Assembly (NCBI RefSeq): GCF_014203715.1
Contig: NZ_JACHJP010000005.1
Location: forward strand, 62,001-126,000
Reading direction: 5' to 3'
Source of the DNA: Streptosporangium saharense
GTDB taxonomy: Bacteria > Actinomycetota > Actinomycetes > Streptosporangiales > Streptosporangiaceae
Length of the DNA: 64,000 bases
Part shown: piece by piece, positions 50,541 to 59,374 of the stretch
Layout: every line of letters begins with the position of its first letter
Position numbering within the stretch: the stretch's first letter is position 1
Position numbers and translations under genes: made by a program
The notes under the pieces: model-generated
Told to the model about the DNA's origin: nothing
Databases searched by the model: none
Seen by the model: only the letters and a program-made list of their open reading frames with translations

Positions 50541-51905
50541 ATGCGACTCAACCTGCGACGGACTCTCGCCGTCGGCGCGGCCCTCGCGCTCGTCGGAGTG
50601 CTGACACCCGCGGCGGCGGCCTTCTCGGCGGACGACGACCGCAGTTGCAACGATCTGATGGGTGACGACGCCCCCGCCTTCATCGTGTGCCGCTGGCTGG
50701 CCAAGCCGGATGAGGCCTACGACATCGTGAAGTTCTGGGGCGCGAACGACAACGCCAACCTCAAGGCCGCGACCCCCACCGACGGCCAGTTCATCGACTG
50801 CTCGGCCCCGGGAAGCTCCTGCCCCCAGCTTGAGGGCGACGGCACCGTGGGCGACGAGAACACCCCGATCCCCGAGGGCGGCGACTCCGACGGCGCGCCC
50901 GAGTGCGAGAGCGGCCAGGAGTGCGCGGTCGGCGGCTATGAGGAGGGCGGCGACGGCACGGAGAGCGCGCCCGAGCAGAGCAGCGGCCTCAAGCCGACCG
51001 GTACCGCCGCGACCACCCAGGCCACACAGAGCACGCAGCCGGTGGCGGCCACGGTCCCGACCCAGCAGGAGGTCGCCGCCGCCACGCAGAGCCCCGTCGG
51101 CCAGGTGGTCACCACCGCCAAGGGCACCGGCCTGCGCGTCTGGATCGACACCGAACTGGCCGACGACTGGAAGGCCGGGGCGCAGAGCTTCGCCGCCGCC
51201 GTCAAGCGGGTCGCGGCCCTGGCCGCCCGCCCCGAGGTCGCCGGAATCCGGTTCAGCTCCCAGCTCGGCTACAACACGACGTTCAAGACCGACGACGAGG
51301 TGCTCGCCTTCGTCACGGCCGCCTCCTCCGCGCTGCGCCAGGCCGTACCGGGCAAGCGGCTCGGCGTCCACACGGTCGTCCCCGAGCTGGCCTGCGGCGG
51401 CAACGAGGCGTGCAAGACCGCGATGCGCACGCGCTACCCGCTGCTGGCCCCCGAGCGGGTCGAGTCGCACCTGATCTCCGGCCGGATCGACCAGCTCTCC
51501 CTTGACAACGGCCTGACCTACGGCGGCTACACCACCTGGAAGATCACCCCGGAGCAGGCCCAGGCCAACCAGTGGATCCAGGTCCGCGCCCGCGCCTGGG
51601 ACGCCCTCGGCCAGGTCACCGCGGAGGACACCAGCCTGGTCGGCAAGGTCACCGCCGCGCACGCGGCCAAGGTCTCCAAGCCCGTCCTTGAGGGCTCCGC
51701 CCAGCAGGTGAACCTCTGGACCCGGGTCCAGGACGCCAAGGGCACCGTCACCCGGCTGACCGCCTGGGACGAGCTGAAGAAGCTCGCCCCGATCCAGCGC
51801 CGCATGGCCGCCGTCTACACCCCGGCGACGCCCGAGGTGGACGTCGCCACCGACCTCAAGAAGATCGCCGAAGCCTTCGGCCAGGTCTACCTGACGGTGG
51901 TCTGA
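50541..51905 (+). CDS. Secreted protein with disordered linker and TIM-barrel-like domain
   Basis: 454 residues from ATG 50541 (CGGGAG upstream). Signal peptide 1-27, a Cys-containing N-terminal section ('SCNDLMGDDAPAFIVCRWL'), an acidic then Thr/Gln-rich linker (about 90-190), and a C-terminal domain of about 260 residues with 'LRVWIDTELADDWKAGAQSF', 'PEVAGIRFSSQLGYNTT' and 'DQLSLDNGLTYGGY', which reads like a (beta/alpha)8 glycosidase-type fold without a recognised active site. No family assigned. The 233 bases before it carry its promoter. Confidence 0.65.
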   Translation: MRLNLRRTLAVGAALALVGVLTPAAAAFSADDDRSCNDLMGDDAPAFIVCRWLAKPDEAYDIVKFWGANDNANLKAATPTDGQFIDCSAPGSSCPQLEGDGTVGDENTPIPEGGDSDGAPECESGQECAVGGYEEGGDGTESAPEQSSGLKPTGTAATTQATQSTQPVAATVPTQQEVAAATQSPVGQVVTTAKGTGLRVWIDTELADDWKAGAQSFAAAVKRVAALAARPEVAGIRFSSQLGYNTTFKTDDEVLAFVTAASSALRQAVPGKRLGVHTVVPELACGGNEACKTAMRTRYPLLAPERVESHLISGRIDQLSLDNGLTYGGYTTWKITPEQAQANQWIQVRARAWDALGQVTAEDTSLVGKVTAAHAAKVSKPVLEGSAQQVNLWTRVQDAKGTVTRLTAWDELKKLAPIQRRMAAVYTPATPEVDVATDLKKIAEAFGQVYLTVV

Positions 51906-51948
51906 CCGACCCCTGGCTCACGACGGAAGTCATGAGCCAGGGCAGAGG

Positions 51949-52377
51949 TCACACCCCCTGTTGGGAGAAGACCGGGCGCCAGGAGGTGCCCTCGCCCTTC
52001 TCCGCCTCGAAGGCCGGACGGGCCGTCACCGTGTCGTAGACGATGTGCAGTGCCTCGATCCGGCCGTCTTCGGCCAGTTCGAGGACGTCCACGCACTCGA
52101 AGTTCGCCGGCTGGCCCGAGGGGAGGGTCCAGTCGAAGCGGAACCAGATGGTCACCAGCGGGGCGCCGGTGACGGTCCTGCCCTGGGTCGTGCCGAGCAG
52201 CAGCAGCCTGGCGCGGCCCGTGTCGGCGAACAGGGCGGGGTAGAACTCCGACGCGGGCATGGGGCCGTACAGGGGGGAGTGGACGATTCCCCCCGGTCTG
52301 TACAGGCCGAGCACGGCGTCGAGATCGCCACGCTCAAGCCCGTCGAGATAGGCGTGAGCGAGTTCTTCCGGTGTCAC
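51949..52377 (-). CDS. SnoaL-like/NTF2-fold protein of the PheST operon
   Basis: 142 residues, GTG overlapping the upstream stop (GTGA). NTF2-like cone fold: 'AHAYLDGLERGDLDAVLGLYRPGGIVHSPLYG' (in parts), 'WFRFDWTLPSGQPANFECVDVLELAEDGRI'. Such proteins act as small cyclases, isomerases or dehydratases in natural-product routes, or as binding proteins. It is last in the four-gene operon, so it may act late. Confidence 0.75.
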   Translation of the reverse strand: MTPEELAHAYLDGLERGDLDAVLGLYRPGGIVHSPLYGPMPASEFYPALFADTGRARLLLLGTTQGRTVTGAPLVTIWFRFDWTLPSGQPANFECVDVLELAEDGRIEALHIVYDTVTARPAFEAEKGEGTSWRPVFSQQGV

Positions 52378-53903
52378 AGTTTTTCCTTTTCTCTGGGGTT
52401 ACTCGGTTTGGTGAGGCGTTCGAGGGCACTGAGGTCGAGCTCCATGGCGCTCGTCCCCGGCGGCAGGCCCAGGGCGTCGACCGTGGCAGGGCTAAGCTGC
52501 CCGGCGTGACCGAGCACGGTCGCCCCCACGAGCAGCGCGACGCAGCGGCCGGGCAGCCACGGCGGGGGACCCCCCTCACGCGTGGTCAGCCGTACGGCAC
52601 CGGCAGTGGCGCTCGTGGCGCTCGTGGCGCTCGCGACCGCGCGGGCCACGTCGACCAGCTCGGCCCAGCGGGGTTCTCCCGCGAGCACGGCGGCCAGGTG
52701 GTACGGCTGCGCGGGGACGAGGTCACGCAGCGCCCGCAGGTCCTCCTCGTCCGGGCGGTGCCCGGTGGGCACCTGAGGCGCCTGGCCCGTGAGGACCGGG
52801 GAGGTGAAGACCGTGCCCTGCTCGAACAGGCCAAGGCGCGTCCGGCCGCGTTCGGCGTCCCGGCGCAGCACGTCCAGCAGGCCGGGAAGGAGCGTGGTGC
52901 GCAGCTCGGGCTCTCCGGGGTTGAGCGGGTTGACGAGCGTGAGGGACCGTCTGCGCGGGTCGTCGGCCGCCAGCCCGAGGGCGTCCCACGACGTGGTTCC
53001 CACGAAGGGGAAGGCCGTGGTCTCGACGTATCCGGCGGAGGTCAGCGCCCGCCCGGCCATCCGCCTGACGCGCTGGAAACGAGGAGGCCCGGCCGGGTCG
53101 AAGGGCAGCGGTGTCTCACCGAGGGCGCGGATGTCGTCGAGGCCGTGTCTGAGCATCAGCGTGCGCTCGACGCCCACCCCGAAGGCGAACCCGCCGTACT
53201 CCGCCGGGTCGATGCCGCAGGTGGCCAGCACCCTGGGGTGGACCATCCCGCAGCCGCCCCACTCCACCCACCCGAGCCCCCCGCAGGTACGGCAGGCCCG
53301 GTCGGGGGTGCCACGGCAGACGGCGCACGCCACGTCGATCTCGGCGGACGGCTCGGTGTAGGCGAACCAGTGGGGCCGCAGCCGGGTCACCACCCCCTCG
53401 CCGAACACCGAGGCCGCGAAGTGGTCGAGCGTGCTCGCCAGGTCGGCCATGGTCAGGCCCCGGTCCACGACCAGCCCTTCGGCCTGGGTGAAGACCGGGC
53501 TGTGGGTGGCGTCGAGCGGGTCGGGACGGAAGACACGCCCGGCGCAGATCATCCGGATCGGCGGCTCGGAGGTGAGCATCCGCCTGATCTGCACCGGGGA
53601 GGTGTGCCCCCGCAGCACCAGGCCGCAGCCGCGTTCGGTGTCCGAGGGGTCGGCGACGTAGAAGGTGTGATCCCGGTCGCGGGCGAAGTGGTTCTCGTCC
53701 ATGTTGAGCGCGTCGAAGACGAACCACTCGGCCTCGACCTCTGGCCCTTCTGCGACCTGGTAGCCGAGGTCGGTGAAGATGTCGGTGATCCGTTCGGACA
53801 TGACGGTCACCGGGTGCCGGTCCCCGGGCGGGGCGCAGGAGACGCGGGACAGGACCGCGTCGGGGTGGGGAGCGGGAACGCGCCCCCCGGTGGCGGATCT
53901 CAT
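52374..53903 (-). CDS. Minimal PheS-PheT fusion (phenylalanyl-tRNA synthetase-like)
   Basis: 509 residues from ATG 53903, overlapping the oxidase stop. Residues about 25-255 match the PheS class-II catalytic core: 'GYQVAEGPEVEAEWFVFDALNM', motif 2 'RMICAGRVFRPDPLDATH', the Cys-rich 'CAVCRGTPDRACRTCGG' and motif 3 'GFAFGVGVERTLML'. Residues about 265-500 match the PheT core ('LNPGEPELRTTLLPGLLDVL', 'LGLFEQGTVF', 'PGRCVALLVG'). The PheS coiled coil and the PheT tRNA-binding, editing and anticodon-binding domains are absent. It cannot be the housekeeping enzyme; an amino-acid-activating role in the operon's pathway is inferred. Confidence 0.8.
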   Translation of the reverse strand: MRSATGGRVPAPHPDAVLSRVSCAPPGDRHPVTVMSERITDIFTDLGYQVAEGPEVEAEWFVFDALNMDENHFARDRDHTFYVADPSDTERGCGLVLRGHTSPVQIRRMLTSEPPIRMICAGRVFRPDPLDATHSPVFTQAEGLVVDRGLTMADLASTLDHFAASVFGEGVVTRLRPHWFAYTEPSAEIDVACAVCRGTPDRACRTCGGLGWVEWGGCGMVHPRVLATCGIDPAEYGGFAFGVGVERTLMLRHGLDDIRALGETPLPFDPAGPPRFQRVRRMAGRALTSAGYVETTAFPFVGTTSWDALGLAADDPRRRSLTLVNPLNPGEPELRTTLLPGLLDVLRRDAERGRTRLGLFEQGTVFTSPVLTGQAPQVPTGHRPDEEDLRALRDLVPAQPYHLAAVLAGEPRWAELVDVARAVASATSATSATAGAVRLTTREGGPPPWLPGRCVALLVGATVLGHAGQLSPATVDALGLPPGTSAMELDLSALERLTKPSNPREKEKL

Positions 53904-54967
53904 CGCCCTTCCTTCAGGGTCCATGCGGCGATGCGCTCGTGGATCAGGTCCATCTGGTCCCAGGCCCGCCTGCAGGTCTCGGCGAGCCTGGGGAAGGCGG
54001 AGGGGGGCAGCGCCGCCAGGCGGGCCCTGCCGACGTTCCTGTGGTCGTCGTCGGCCTGGGCGTGCAGGGCGAAGTAGCCGCCCGCCTCCTCGCGGAAGAT
54101 CTCCGAGGTGGCGAGGCCGAACACGTGGCCGCTCGACTCGACGACCATGTGCACGAGCACGATCCGCTGGGCCTCGTCCATCTGGTACATCTGGGCGACG
54201 AACCAGCTTCCCGCCGCCTCAAGGACCGGGTCGTAGACGTCGGTGCCCGCGTCGTACTGTTCGAGCAGCAGGAGGTCGTGACCGAACTCCTCACGCAGGT
54301 GCTCGCCGTACTCCGCGCGCAGGATCTCCTCGGCGCAGGTGGCCTGGCGGGCGTGGAGCATCCGCTGGAAGTAGGTCGCCCAGACGTAGAGGGCGGCCAG
54401 GAAACGCGTCCGTAGCGCGGGGTCCTCGTTCAGCCTGCCGCTGTCGAACAGGGTGAACAGCGTGTTGCCCCGATGGCGTCTGAGCAGCGACTCGTTCAGC
54501 CGGTCGAGCTCGGCGAGCGCCTCCTCGGCGCCGCCGAAGGTGGCTCTGGGCGCGTGCCCGTCCTCGTAGAGACCGGCTCCCTCGAACTGCACGGAAAGAC
54601 CGTGGAACTCCTCACCGGGGCGGGTGCGGAACCCGTGGTCGCTGTCAGGGGGCACACACACGACGTCCCCCTCGGACAGTTCGCGTTCGTGGGAGCCGAG
54701 CAGCAGCACCGAGCCGCTGCAGACCAGGATCATGGACTTGGTCGGATGCCGGTGCACGGCCAGACTCTCCCCGTCGCGTAGCCGTACCCAGGCGAAGGAG
54801 GGTCTGCCCGCCTCGGGCAGGAAAGCGGCGAGGGCGTCGTTGCGGCGGAAGTCGCGTTGTTGGCCGAGTTGGTGGACGTGGCCGTCCACCCTGACCGAGG
54901 TGATGGCGCGTATGTCGTCGCGGGCGACTGTCGTCACGGACGGCGCCGTGGTCGTCTCGGTGCTCAT
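53900..54967 (-). CDS. Cupin fused to heme-oxygenase-like (HOLO) oxidase domain
   Basis: 355 residues from ATG 54967, overlapping the aminotransferase stop. Residues about 50-130 are a cupin with His72, His74 ('VHRHP') and His111 ('DSDHGF'). Residues about 145-350 are a helical heme-oxygenase/TenA-like domain: 'EEFGHD' (226-231), 'VVESSGHVFG' (Glu277, His281) and 'HAQADDDH' (His302, Asp306, His309), like the iron ligands of HOLO di-iron oxidases (UndA, SznF, BesC, CADD families). These desaturate, cleave or N-oxygenate amino-acid or fatty-acid substrates. Confidence 0.75.
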   Translation of the reverse strand: MSTETTTAPSVTTVARDDIRAITSVRVDGHVHQLGQQRDFRRNDALAAFLPEAGRPSFAWVRLRDGESLAVHRHPTKSMILVCSGSVLLLGSHERELSEGDVVCVPPDSDHGFRTRPGEEFHGLSVQFEGAGLYEDGHAPRATFGGAEEALAELDRLNESLLRRHRGNTLFTLFDSGRLNEDPALRTRFLAALYVWATYFQRMLHARQATCAEEILRAEYGEHLREEFGHDLLLLEQYDAGTDVYDPVLEAAGSWFVAQMYQMDEAQRIVLVHMVVESSGHVFGLATSEIFREEAGGYFALHAQADDDHRNVGRARLAALPPSAFPRLAETCRRAWDQMDLIHERIAAWTLKEGR

Positions 54968-56100
54968 GTCTGGAGTCCTCTCCCCCGGATCGCGGCGACC
55001 GCGCCGCGTGCCATGCGGAACGTCGGTTTTCTCATGCCGGTCGCGGGTTCCCTGGCCGGGACGCCCTTGAGCGCGGCGACCAGCCGGGAGTTGTCCACGG
55101 GCCGTCCGACGGAGACGCGCACGTGTCCCGGCCAGCCCATCGGCTCAGGGAGCGTGTCGAAACCGGCCCGCCACAGCTCGTCGGCGAGGGTGTGCTCCCC
55201 CTCGACCGTGACGAAGCCCGCCTCGGCGAAGACGCGCCCGACCCCTGGGCATCCGGCGAGCCCGGCCGCCAGGCGGTCGCGCTCTCCGGTGAAGGCCTCG
55301 ATCCGGCCGCGCAGCGACGCGGGGCGCGTCAGCTCGGCGACGGCCCGCGCGGTCACCGGCCCCGGCAGCGCGTACGGCAGCCGCGTCTTGCGCAGCGCCG
55401 TGAGCAGGTCGGGGTGGGCGAGCACGGCGCCGAGCCGCAGCGCCGCGAGGCCGAGCGCCTTGGACATCGACCGCACGACCACGAGGTTGGGGTGCTCGGG
55501 GATCAGGTGCCGGTAGGACACGCGCCCCGAGCACTCGACGTAGGCCTCGTCGATCACCACCAGGCCGTCGAAGGCGTCGAGGAGCGCCAGGACGTCCCGC
55601 CGGTCCAGGCAGGTGCCGGTCGGATTGCCCGGGTCGCACAGGATGACGCCCTTGACCGGGAGCGAGGCCAGCCGTCCGACGTCGAGCCGGTCGAGCCGCT
55701 CTCCCCTGAGCGGGACGGGCACGCGGGCGACCCGGTAGACCGTGGCCAGCTCGTCGAAGAGCGCGAAGCTGGGCGGTGTCAGGGCGACCGCGTCCGAGGC
55801 GGGTTCGAAGAACGTCCTGAAGACCAGGTCGAGGCCGTCGGCCGCACCCCGGGTGATCAGGACGCTTTCCGGCCCCCAGCGCCACCGGGGACCGTCGGGC
55901 ATGGGTTCGACGACGTCGAGGGCGCGGATGTAGGCGGCGACCAGGTCGTCGTTCCCGTTGTCGGGATAGTGGCGGTGCGGTCCGCCGAAGGGATTCTCGT
56001 TGTCTCTCAGATTGACCAGGTCGTGGCGTTCCCGGCGGGGAGCCGTGGGGAACGTCGGTCGCATCGACCGGATCACTTCACGTGCGAGACCTCCGGCCAT
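54964..56100 (-). CDS. HisC-like PLP aminotransferase/decarboxylase
   Basis: 378 residues, ATG behind a perfect AGGAGG. Class I/II aminotransferase of the histidinol-phosphate group: 'LRDNENPFGG' (31-40), 'CDPGNPTGT' (Asn159), 'VIDEAYVE' (Asp184) and the PLP lysine Lys214 in SMSKALG. No other his gene is near, so a role in a special amino-acid pathway is likely. Related enzymes include CobD-type phosphothreonine decarboxylases as well as transaminases. It is first in the operon. Confidence 0.85.
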   Translation of the reverse strand: MAGGLAREVIRSMRPTFPTAPRRERHDLVNLRDNENPFGGPHRHYPDNGNDDLVAAYIRALDVVEPMPDGPRWRWGPESVLITRGAADGLDLVFRTFFEPASDAVALTPPSFALFDELATVYRVARVPVPLRGERLDRLDVGRLASLPVKGVILCDPGNPTGTCLDRRDVLALLDAFDGLVVIDEAYVECSGRVSYRHLIPEHPNLVVVRSMSKALGLAALRLGAVLAHPDLLTALRKTRLPYALPGPVTARAVAELTRPASLRGRIEAFTGERDRLAAGLAGCPGVGRVFAEAGFVTVEGEHTLADELWRAGFDTLPEPMGWPGHVRVSVGRPVDNSRLVAALKGVPAREPATGMRKPTFRMARGAVAAIRGRGLQT

Positions 56101-56142
56101 GTCTCACCTCCTGCGGAGAAAGCCGGATGGAGGACCCTGGAG

Positions 56143-56152
56143 ACCGATCGGT
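56143..56152. promoter_or_regulatory. Palindrome upstream of the biosynthetic operon
   Basis: ACCGATCGGT, a perfect 10-base palindrome 42 bases before the HisC-like start, in the leader of the four-gene operon. I looked for a T-box (because of the PheS-like gene) in this leader and saw none. Confidence 0.35.
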
Positions 56153-56389
56153 CGTATGCCTGGGAGTCTCCGGCTGGCTCCGCGCTGTCGCGGTGAGTCG
56201 GCGGGAGGTCGGCGAGGGGACGACCGATCCGCTGCGCAGGATTGGGGTCAGCTCACGCTGGAAGCTGAACCGGGATGGGTATCTTCGGTGGCGCGGGTGA
56301 CGCTCTGGAAAGGCGTTCAGGGGGGTGGCCCCGGGGGCACGGTGGTCATGGGCCGTGCCGTTCGTGGGCGGACGATGTGACCGTGTGAT

Positions 56390-56590
56390 GCATTGAACCT
56401 CACCTCACCGCTACATTATGAAGCTCATTGGCTACTTTAAGTTATTAGGTCGTGAATGGAGAGTCAATAGCCCGCAAGGGCAGGAGCGAATGCTTTGCCA
56501 TATCGCCGATCCACCACCGAATTTCATCTATTCGGGCAGCGTATTAACGGAAAAATCCGATTTAAGTCGTAAATGTCCGGCGACTATGGG
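56390..56590. other. AT-rich non-coding stretch
   Basis: Within the 577-base gap (56101-56677) between the operon and the EF-hand gene, about 200 bases drop well below the GC level of the rest, with many TTA/AAT triplets. A plus-strand frame (56418-56681) starts here, but it uses rare codons such as TTA and has no family match, so I do not call it a gene. Confidence 0.5.
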
Positions 56591-56615
56591 CGAGAAGAGA
56601 AGAGGGGCCTCGGGC

Positions 56616-56645
56616 CGGGGGCCGCCATGGTCATCGCGGCCCCCG
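56616..56645. terminator. Hairpin after the EF-hand gene
   Basis: CGGGGGCCGC and GCGGCCCCCG form a perfect 10-base stem with a 10-base loop, 33 bases past the stop of the EF-hand gene. Confidence 0.55.
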
Positions 56646-56677
56646 CTGCCCTCGCCCCGGGGGTGTAAAAGCGGAAA

Positions 56678-56878
56678 TTAGCTGAGATATCCGGCGAACT
56701 CCTCCAGGGAGATGAGGCCGTCACCGTCCTGGTCGATCCTGGCCACGGCCTCGGCCGCCCCCTCCGGGGTGAGCGGCTGACCGAGCACCTCCATCAGCCG
56801 CGCCAGCTCGGGCGCCGAGATGAGGCCGTCGCCGTCCACATCGATGATCTTGAACGTCGTCGCGTAGTCTTCCGCCAC
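56678..56878 (-). CDS. Small EF-hand calcium-binding protein
   Basis: 66 residues, GTG start. Two complete EF loops: DVDGDGLISAPE (about 13-24) and DQDGDGLISLEE (about 49-60), each with Asp at positions 1, 3 and 5 and Glu at 12. This is a calmodulin-like half (calerythrin/CabD type of streptomycetes), a cytosolic calcium buffer or sensor. It is downstream of SecDF on the same strand with a 123-base gap. Confidence 0.93.
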   Translation of the reverse strand: MAEDYATTFKIIDVDGDGLISAPELARLMEVLGQPLTPEGAAEAVARIDQDGDGLISLEEFAGYLS

Positions 56879-57001
56879 GGTGGGTCCGCCTTCCAGGGGT
56901 CGGGGGGATCAGATCCCCAGCACATTAGCGGCCCGTCCTCTCCCCGAGGAGAGGCCCGCCGAACCTCGGCGACGGCCTCACCCCGGGAATCTCGCGAAGG
57001 C

Positions 57002-59269
57002 TCAGACGACAGCTCCCGACCCCTCTCTCGTACGGCCCCGCCCCGCCTTGGGGCGCGGTGGCCCCGCCGTACCGCGTCGCTCGAACTCGACCGCGAGCGG
57101 CGCCGCCACCAGCGCGGAGGACAGGGTGCCGGTGACGATGCCGATCAGCAGCGCGATGGCGAAGTCGGTCAGCGAGTCGCCCCCGAGCACGGCCAGCGCC
57201 CCGAGGATGAACAGCGCGCCCAGGCCCGTGTTCACCGTCCGGGGCACGGTCTGCAGGACGGCGCCGTTGACCACCTCGGCGAACGGCGCCCTGCGTCGCG
57301 CCCCCCACAGCTCGCGGACCCGGTCGAAGACCACGACCTTGTCGTTGACCGAGTAGCCGATCACCGTGAGCATCGAGGCCAGGAAGACCCCGTCGATCGT
57401 CTTGCCCAGCCAGGCGAACACGCCGACCACCACCGCCGCGTCCACAACCAGGGCGATCACCGTGGCCAGCCCGAACGTCCAGCGGAACCGGAAGGCCAGA
57501 TAGGTCAACTGCGCGGCGAGCGCGACCCCGAGCGCGATCATGGCGTTCCTGCGCAGCTCCTCGCCCAGGCTGGGGCCGATGAGCTCGTCGCGTTCCTTGG
57601 TGACCTGGCCGCCCTCGCTCTCCAGCGCGGCCTCGATCCGCGCCTGCTCGGCCTCGCCGATCCTGCCGGTCCGCACCGAGACGCCCTCGTCGGACGACTG
57701 CACGACCGCGTTCGGGAACCCGGCGCCGGAGACCAGCTCGCGGGCGGCGTCGGCGCTCAGCGGCGTGCTCGTCGAGTAGTCCATCATCCTGCCGCCGGTG
57801 AACTCGACCCCGAAGTTCATCCCCCTGACCGCGATCCCGCCCAGCGCGGCGACCACCAGCGCCGCGGTGACCATGAGGTACGGCACCCGCCTGCGCATCA
57901 GGTCGGGCTGACGCGCGGTCAGCCACCTGCGGACCCGGCCGATGTCCGCCAGGCCGGTCGCCCGGGGCCGCCTGGCGACCGAGGGCAGGTTCACCGCCCA
58001 CTGGGCCAGGACCCGGGTGACGACCATCGCGGTGAACAGCGAGGCCACGACGCCGATGACCAGCGTGACGCCGAAGCCCCGCACCGGCCCCGAGGCCAGG
58101 AAGAACAGCAGGCCCGCGGCGAGCAGCGTCGTGATGTTGGAGTCGGCGACCGCGCTCCACGCGTTGCGGAAGCCCCCTTCGAGCGCGGGCCGCAGCCGGG
58201 GTTTGGCGGCGTACTCCTCCCTGGCGCGTTCGAAGACCAGCACGTTCGCGTCCACGGCCATGCCGATCGCCAGCACGAAGCCCGCCAGGCCGGGCAGGGT
58301 GAGCGTGGCGCCGAGCGCGACCAGCGCGGCGTAGGAGATCAGCGCGTAGCAGAGCAGGGCGATCGTGGCGACGGCCCCGGCCAGGCGGTAGGTCACCACG
58401 ATGAACAGCCCGGTGAGCAGCACGCCGATGACGGCGGCCTGGGCGCTGGCCAGGATGGCCGCGGCGCCGAGCGTCGGGCCGACGGTCCGCTGCTCGACGA
58501 TCTCGACGGGCACGGGCAGCGAGCCGCCCTTGATCAGCGCGGCGAGGTCCTGCGCCTCCTCGACGTCGAAGGCGCCGGTGATCTGCGTCGAGGGGCCGTT
58601 CAGCCCGACCCCGCAGCCGACGTCCTCGTTGACCTGCGGGGAGATGAGGACCTTGTCGTCGAGGACGATCGCGACCCTGCGCTTGGGGTCACCGTACGGA
58701 TGGCAGGCGGCCTCGCCGGTCAGCTTCGCCCACTCCTTGCGGCCCTTCTCGCGCAGGTCGAGCGTGACGAACCAGCCGCCGCCGCTCTGCGGGTCCGTCC
58801 CGGCCGCGGCGTCGCTGACGCCGTCCCCGGTCAGCCGGGCGGGGCCGACGATCACCTTCGCGCCGTCCTCGTCGGGGATGACGCGCCGGTCCTTGCCGGG
58901 GGTCGTCCCCTCGGGCGCGGGGCCCTCGACGGCGTGGAAGGTCAGTTGGGCGGTCTTGCCGATGACCTCGGCGGCCCTGGCCGGGTCCTGCACGCCGGGC
59001 AGTTCGACGATGATGCGCCGCTCGCCGGAGCGTGACAGCGGGGCGTCGGCGACGCCGAGCGCGTCGGCCCTGCGGCGCAGCACCTCAAGGGTGCGGTCGG
59101 TCGCCTCGGCGTCGGCCTTGGCGGTGGGGGAGTCCCTGGTTTCCAGCACGATCTGGGTACCGCCGCGCAGGTCGAGACCGAGGCGCGGTGACATGGTCAG
59201 CGCGACGAAGAGCGAGACGGCGATGACGGCGAGCGCCGTCACCGCGCGCACCACGGGGGCACGCGACAT
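57002..59269 (-). CDS. secDF: SecDF fusion protein translocase subunit
   Basis: 755 residues from ATG 59269 (GGAGG seven bases upstream). The SecD half opens with 'LGLDLRGGTQIVLE', has the P1 region and helices with 'AIGMAVDANVLVFERAREE'; the SecF half starts near residue 465 with 'GMNFGVEFTGGRMMDY' and has 'SVNDKVVVFDRVREL'. Twelve helices are expected. It uses the proton gradient to help SecA-driven export. Most actinobacteria carry separate secD and secF beside yajC; this single-chain copy without yajC is probably a second, accessory version. Confidence 0.93.
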   Translation of the reverse strand: MSRAPVVRAVTALAVIAVSLFVALTMSPRLGLDLRGGTQIVLETRDSPTAKADAEATDRTLEVLRRRADALGVADAPLSRSGERRIIVELPGVQDPARAAEVIGKTAQLTFHAVEGPAPEGTTPGKDRRVIPDEDGAKVIVGPARLTGDGVSDAAAGTDPQSGGGWFVTLDLREKGRKEWAKLTGEAACHPYGDPKRRVAIVLDDKVLISPQVNEDVGCGVGLNGPSTQITGAFDVEEAQDLAALIKGGSLPVPVEIVEQRTVGPTLGAAAILASAQAAVIGVLLTGLFIVVTYRLAGAVATIALLCYALISYAALVALGATLTLPGLAGFVLAIGMAVDANVLVFERAREEYAAKPRLRPALEGGFRNAWSAVADSNITTLLAAGLLFFLASGPVRGFGVTLVIGVVASLFTAMVVTRVLAQWAVNLPSVARRPRATGLADIGRVRRWLTARQPDLMRRRVPYLMVTAALVVAALGGIAVRGMNFGVEFTGGRMMDYSTSTPLSADAARELVSGAGFPNAVVQSSDEGVSVRTGRIGEAEQARIEAALESEGGQVTKERDELIGPSLGEELRRNAMIALGVALAAQLTYLAFRFRWTFGLATVIALVVDAAVVVGVFAWLGKTIDGVFLASMLTVIGYSVNDKVVVFDRVRELWGARRRAPFAEVVNGAVLQTVPRTVNTGLGALFILGALAVLGGDSLTDFAIALLIGIVTGTLSSALVAAPLAVEFERRGTAGPPRPKAGRGRTREGSGAVV

Positions 59270-59374
59270 GGAAGCCTCCACAGGCTTGGAAAAGAGAAGA
59301 AGAGAGGTCTGGTACGGCCCGCCGGCGGGCGTGCCGGAACGCCTCCCGGGGTGTTCCGGGAGGTCAGGTGATGG

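Noticed and set aside
54964..56100. Part of a histidine biosynthesis operon
   Set aside because: No other his gene nearby, and the gene is coupled to an oxidase and a PheRS-like gene.
56101..56400. T-box riboswitch before the operon with the PheS-like gene
   Set aside because: No T-box core or specifier hairpin seen on the coding strand of the leader.
56418..56681. 87-codon plus-strand frame in the AT-rich gap
   Set aside because: No family, rare TTA codons, and its second half is the EF-hand terminator hairpin.
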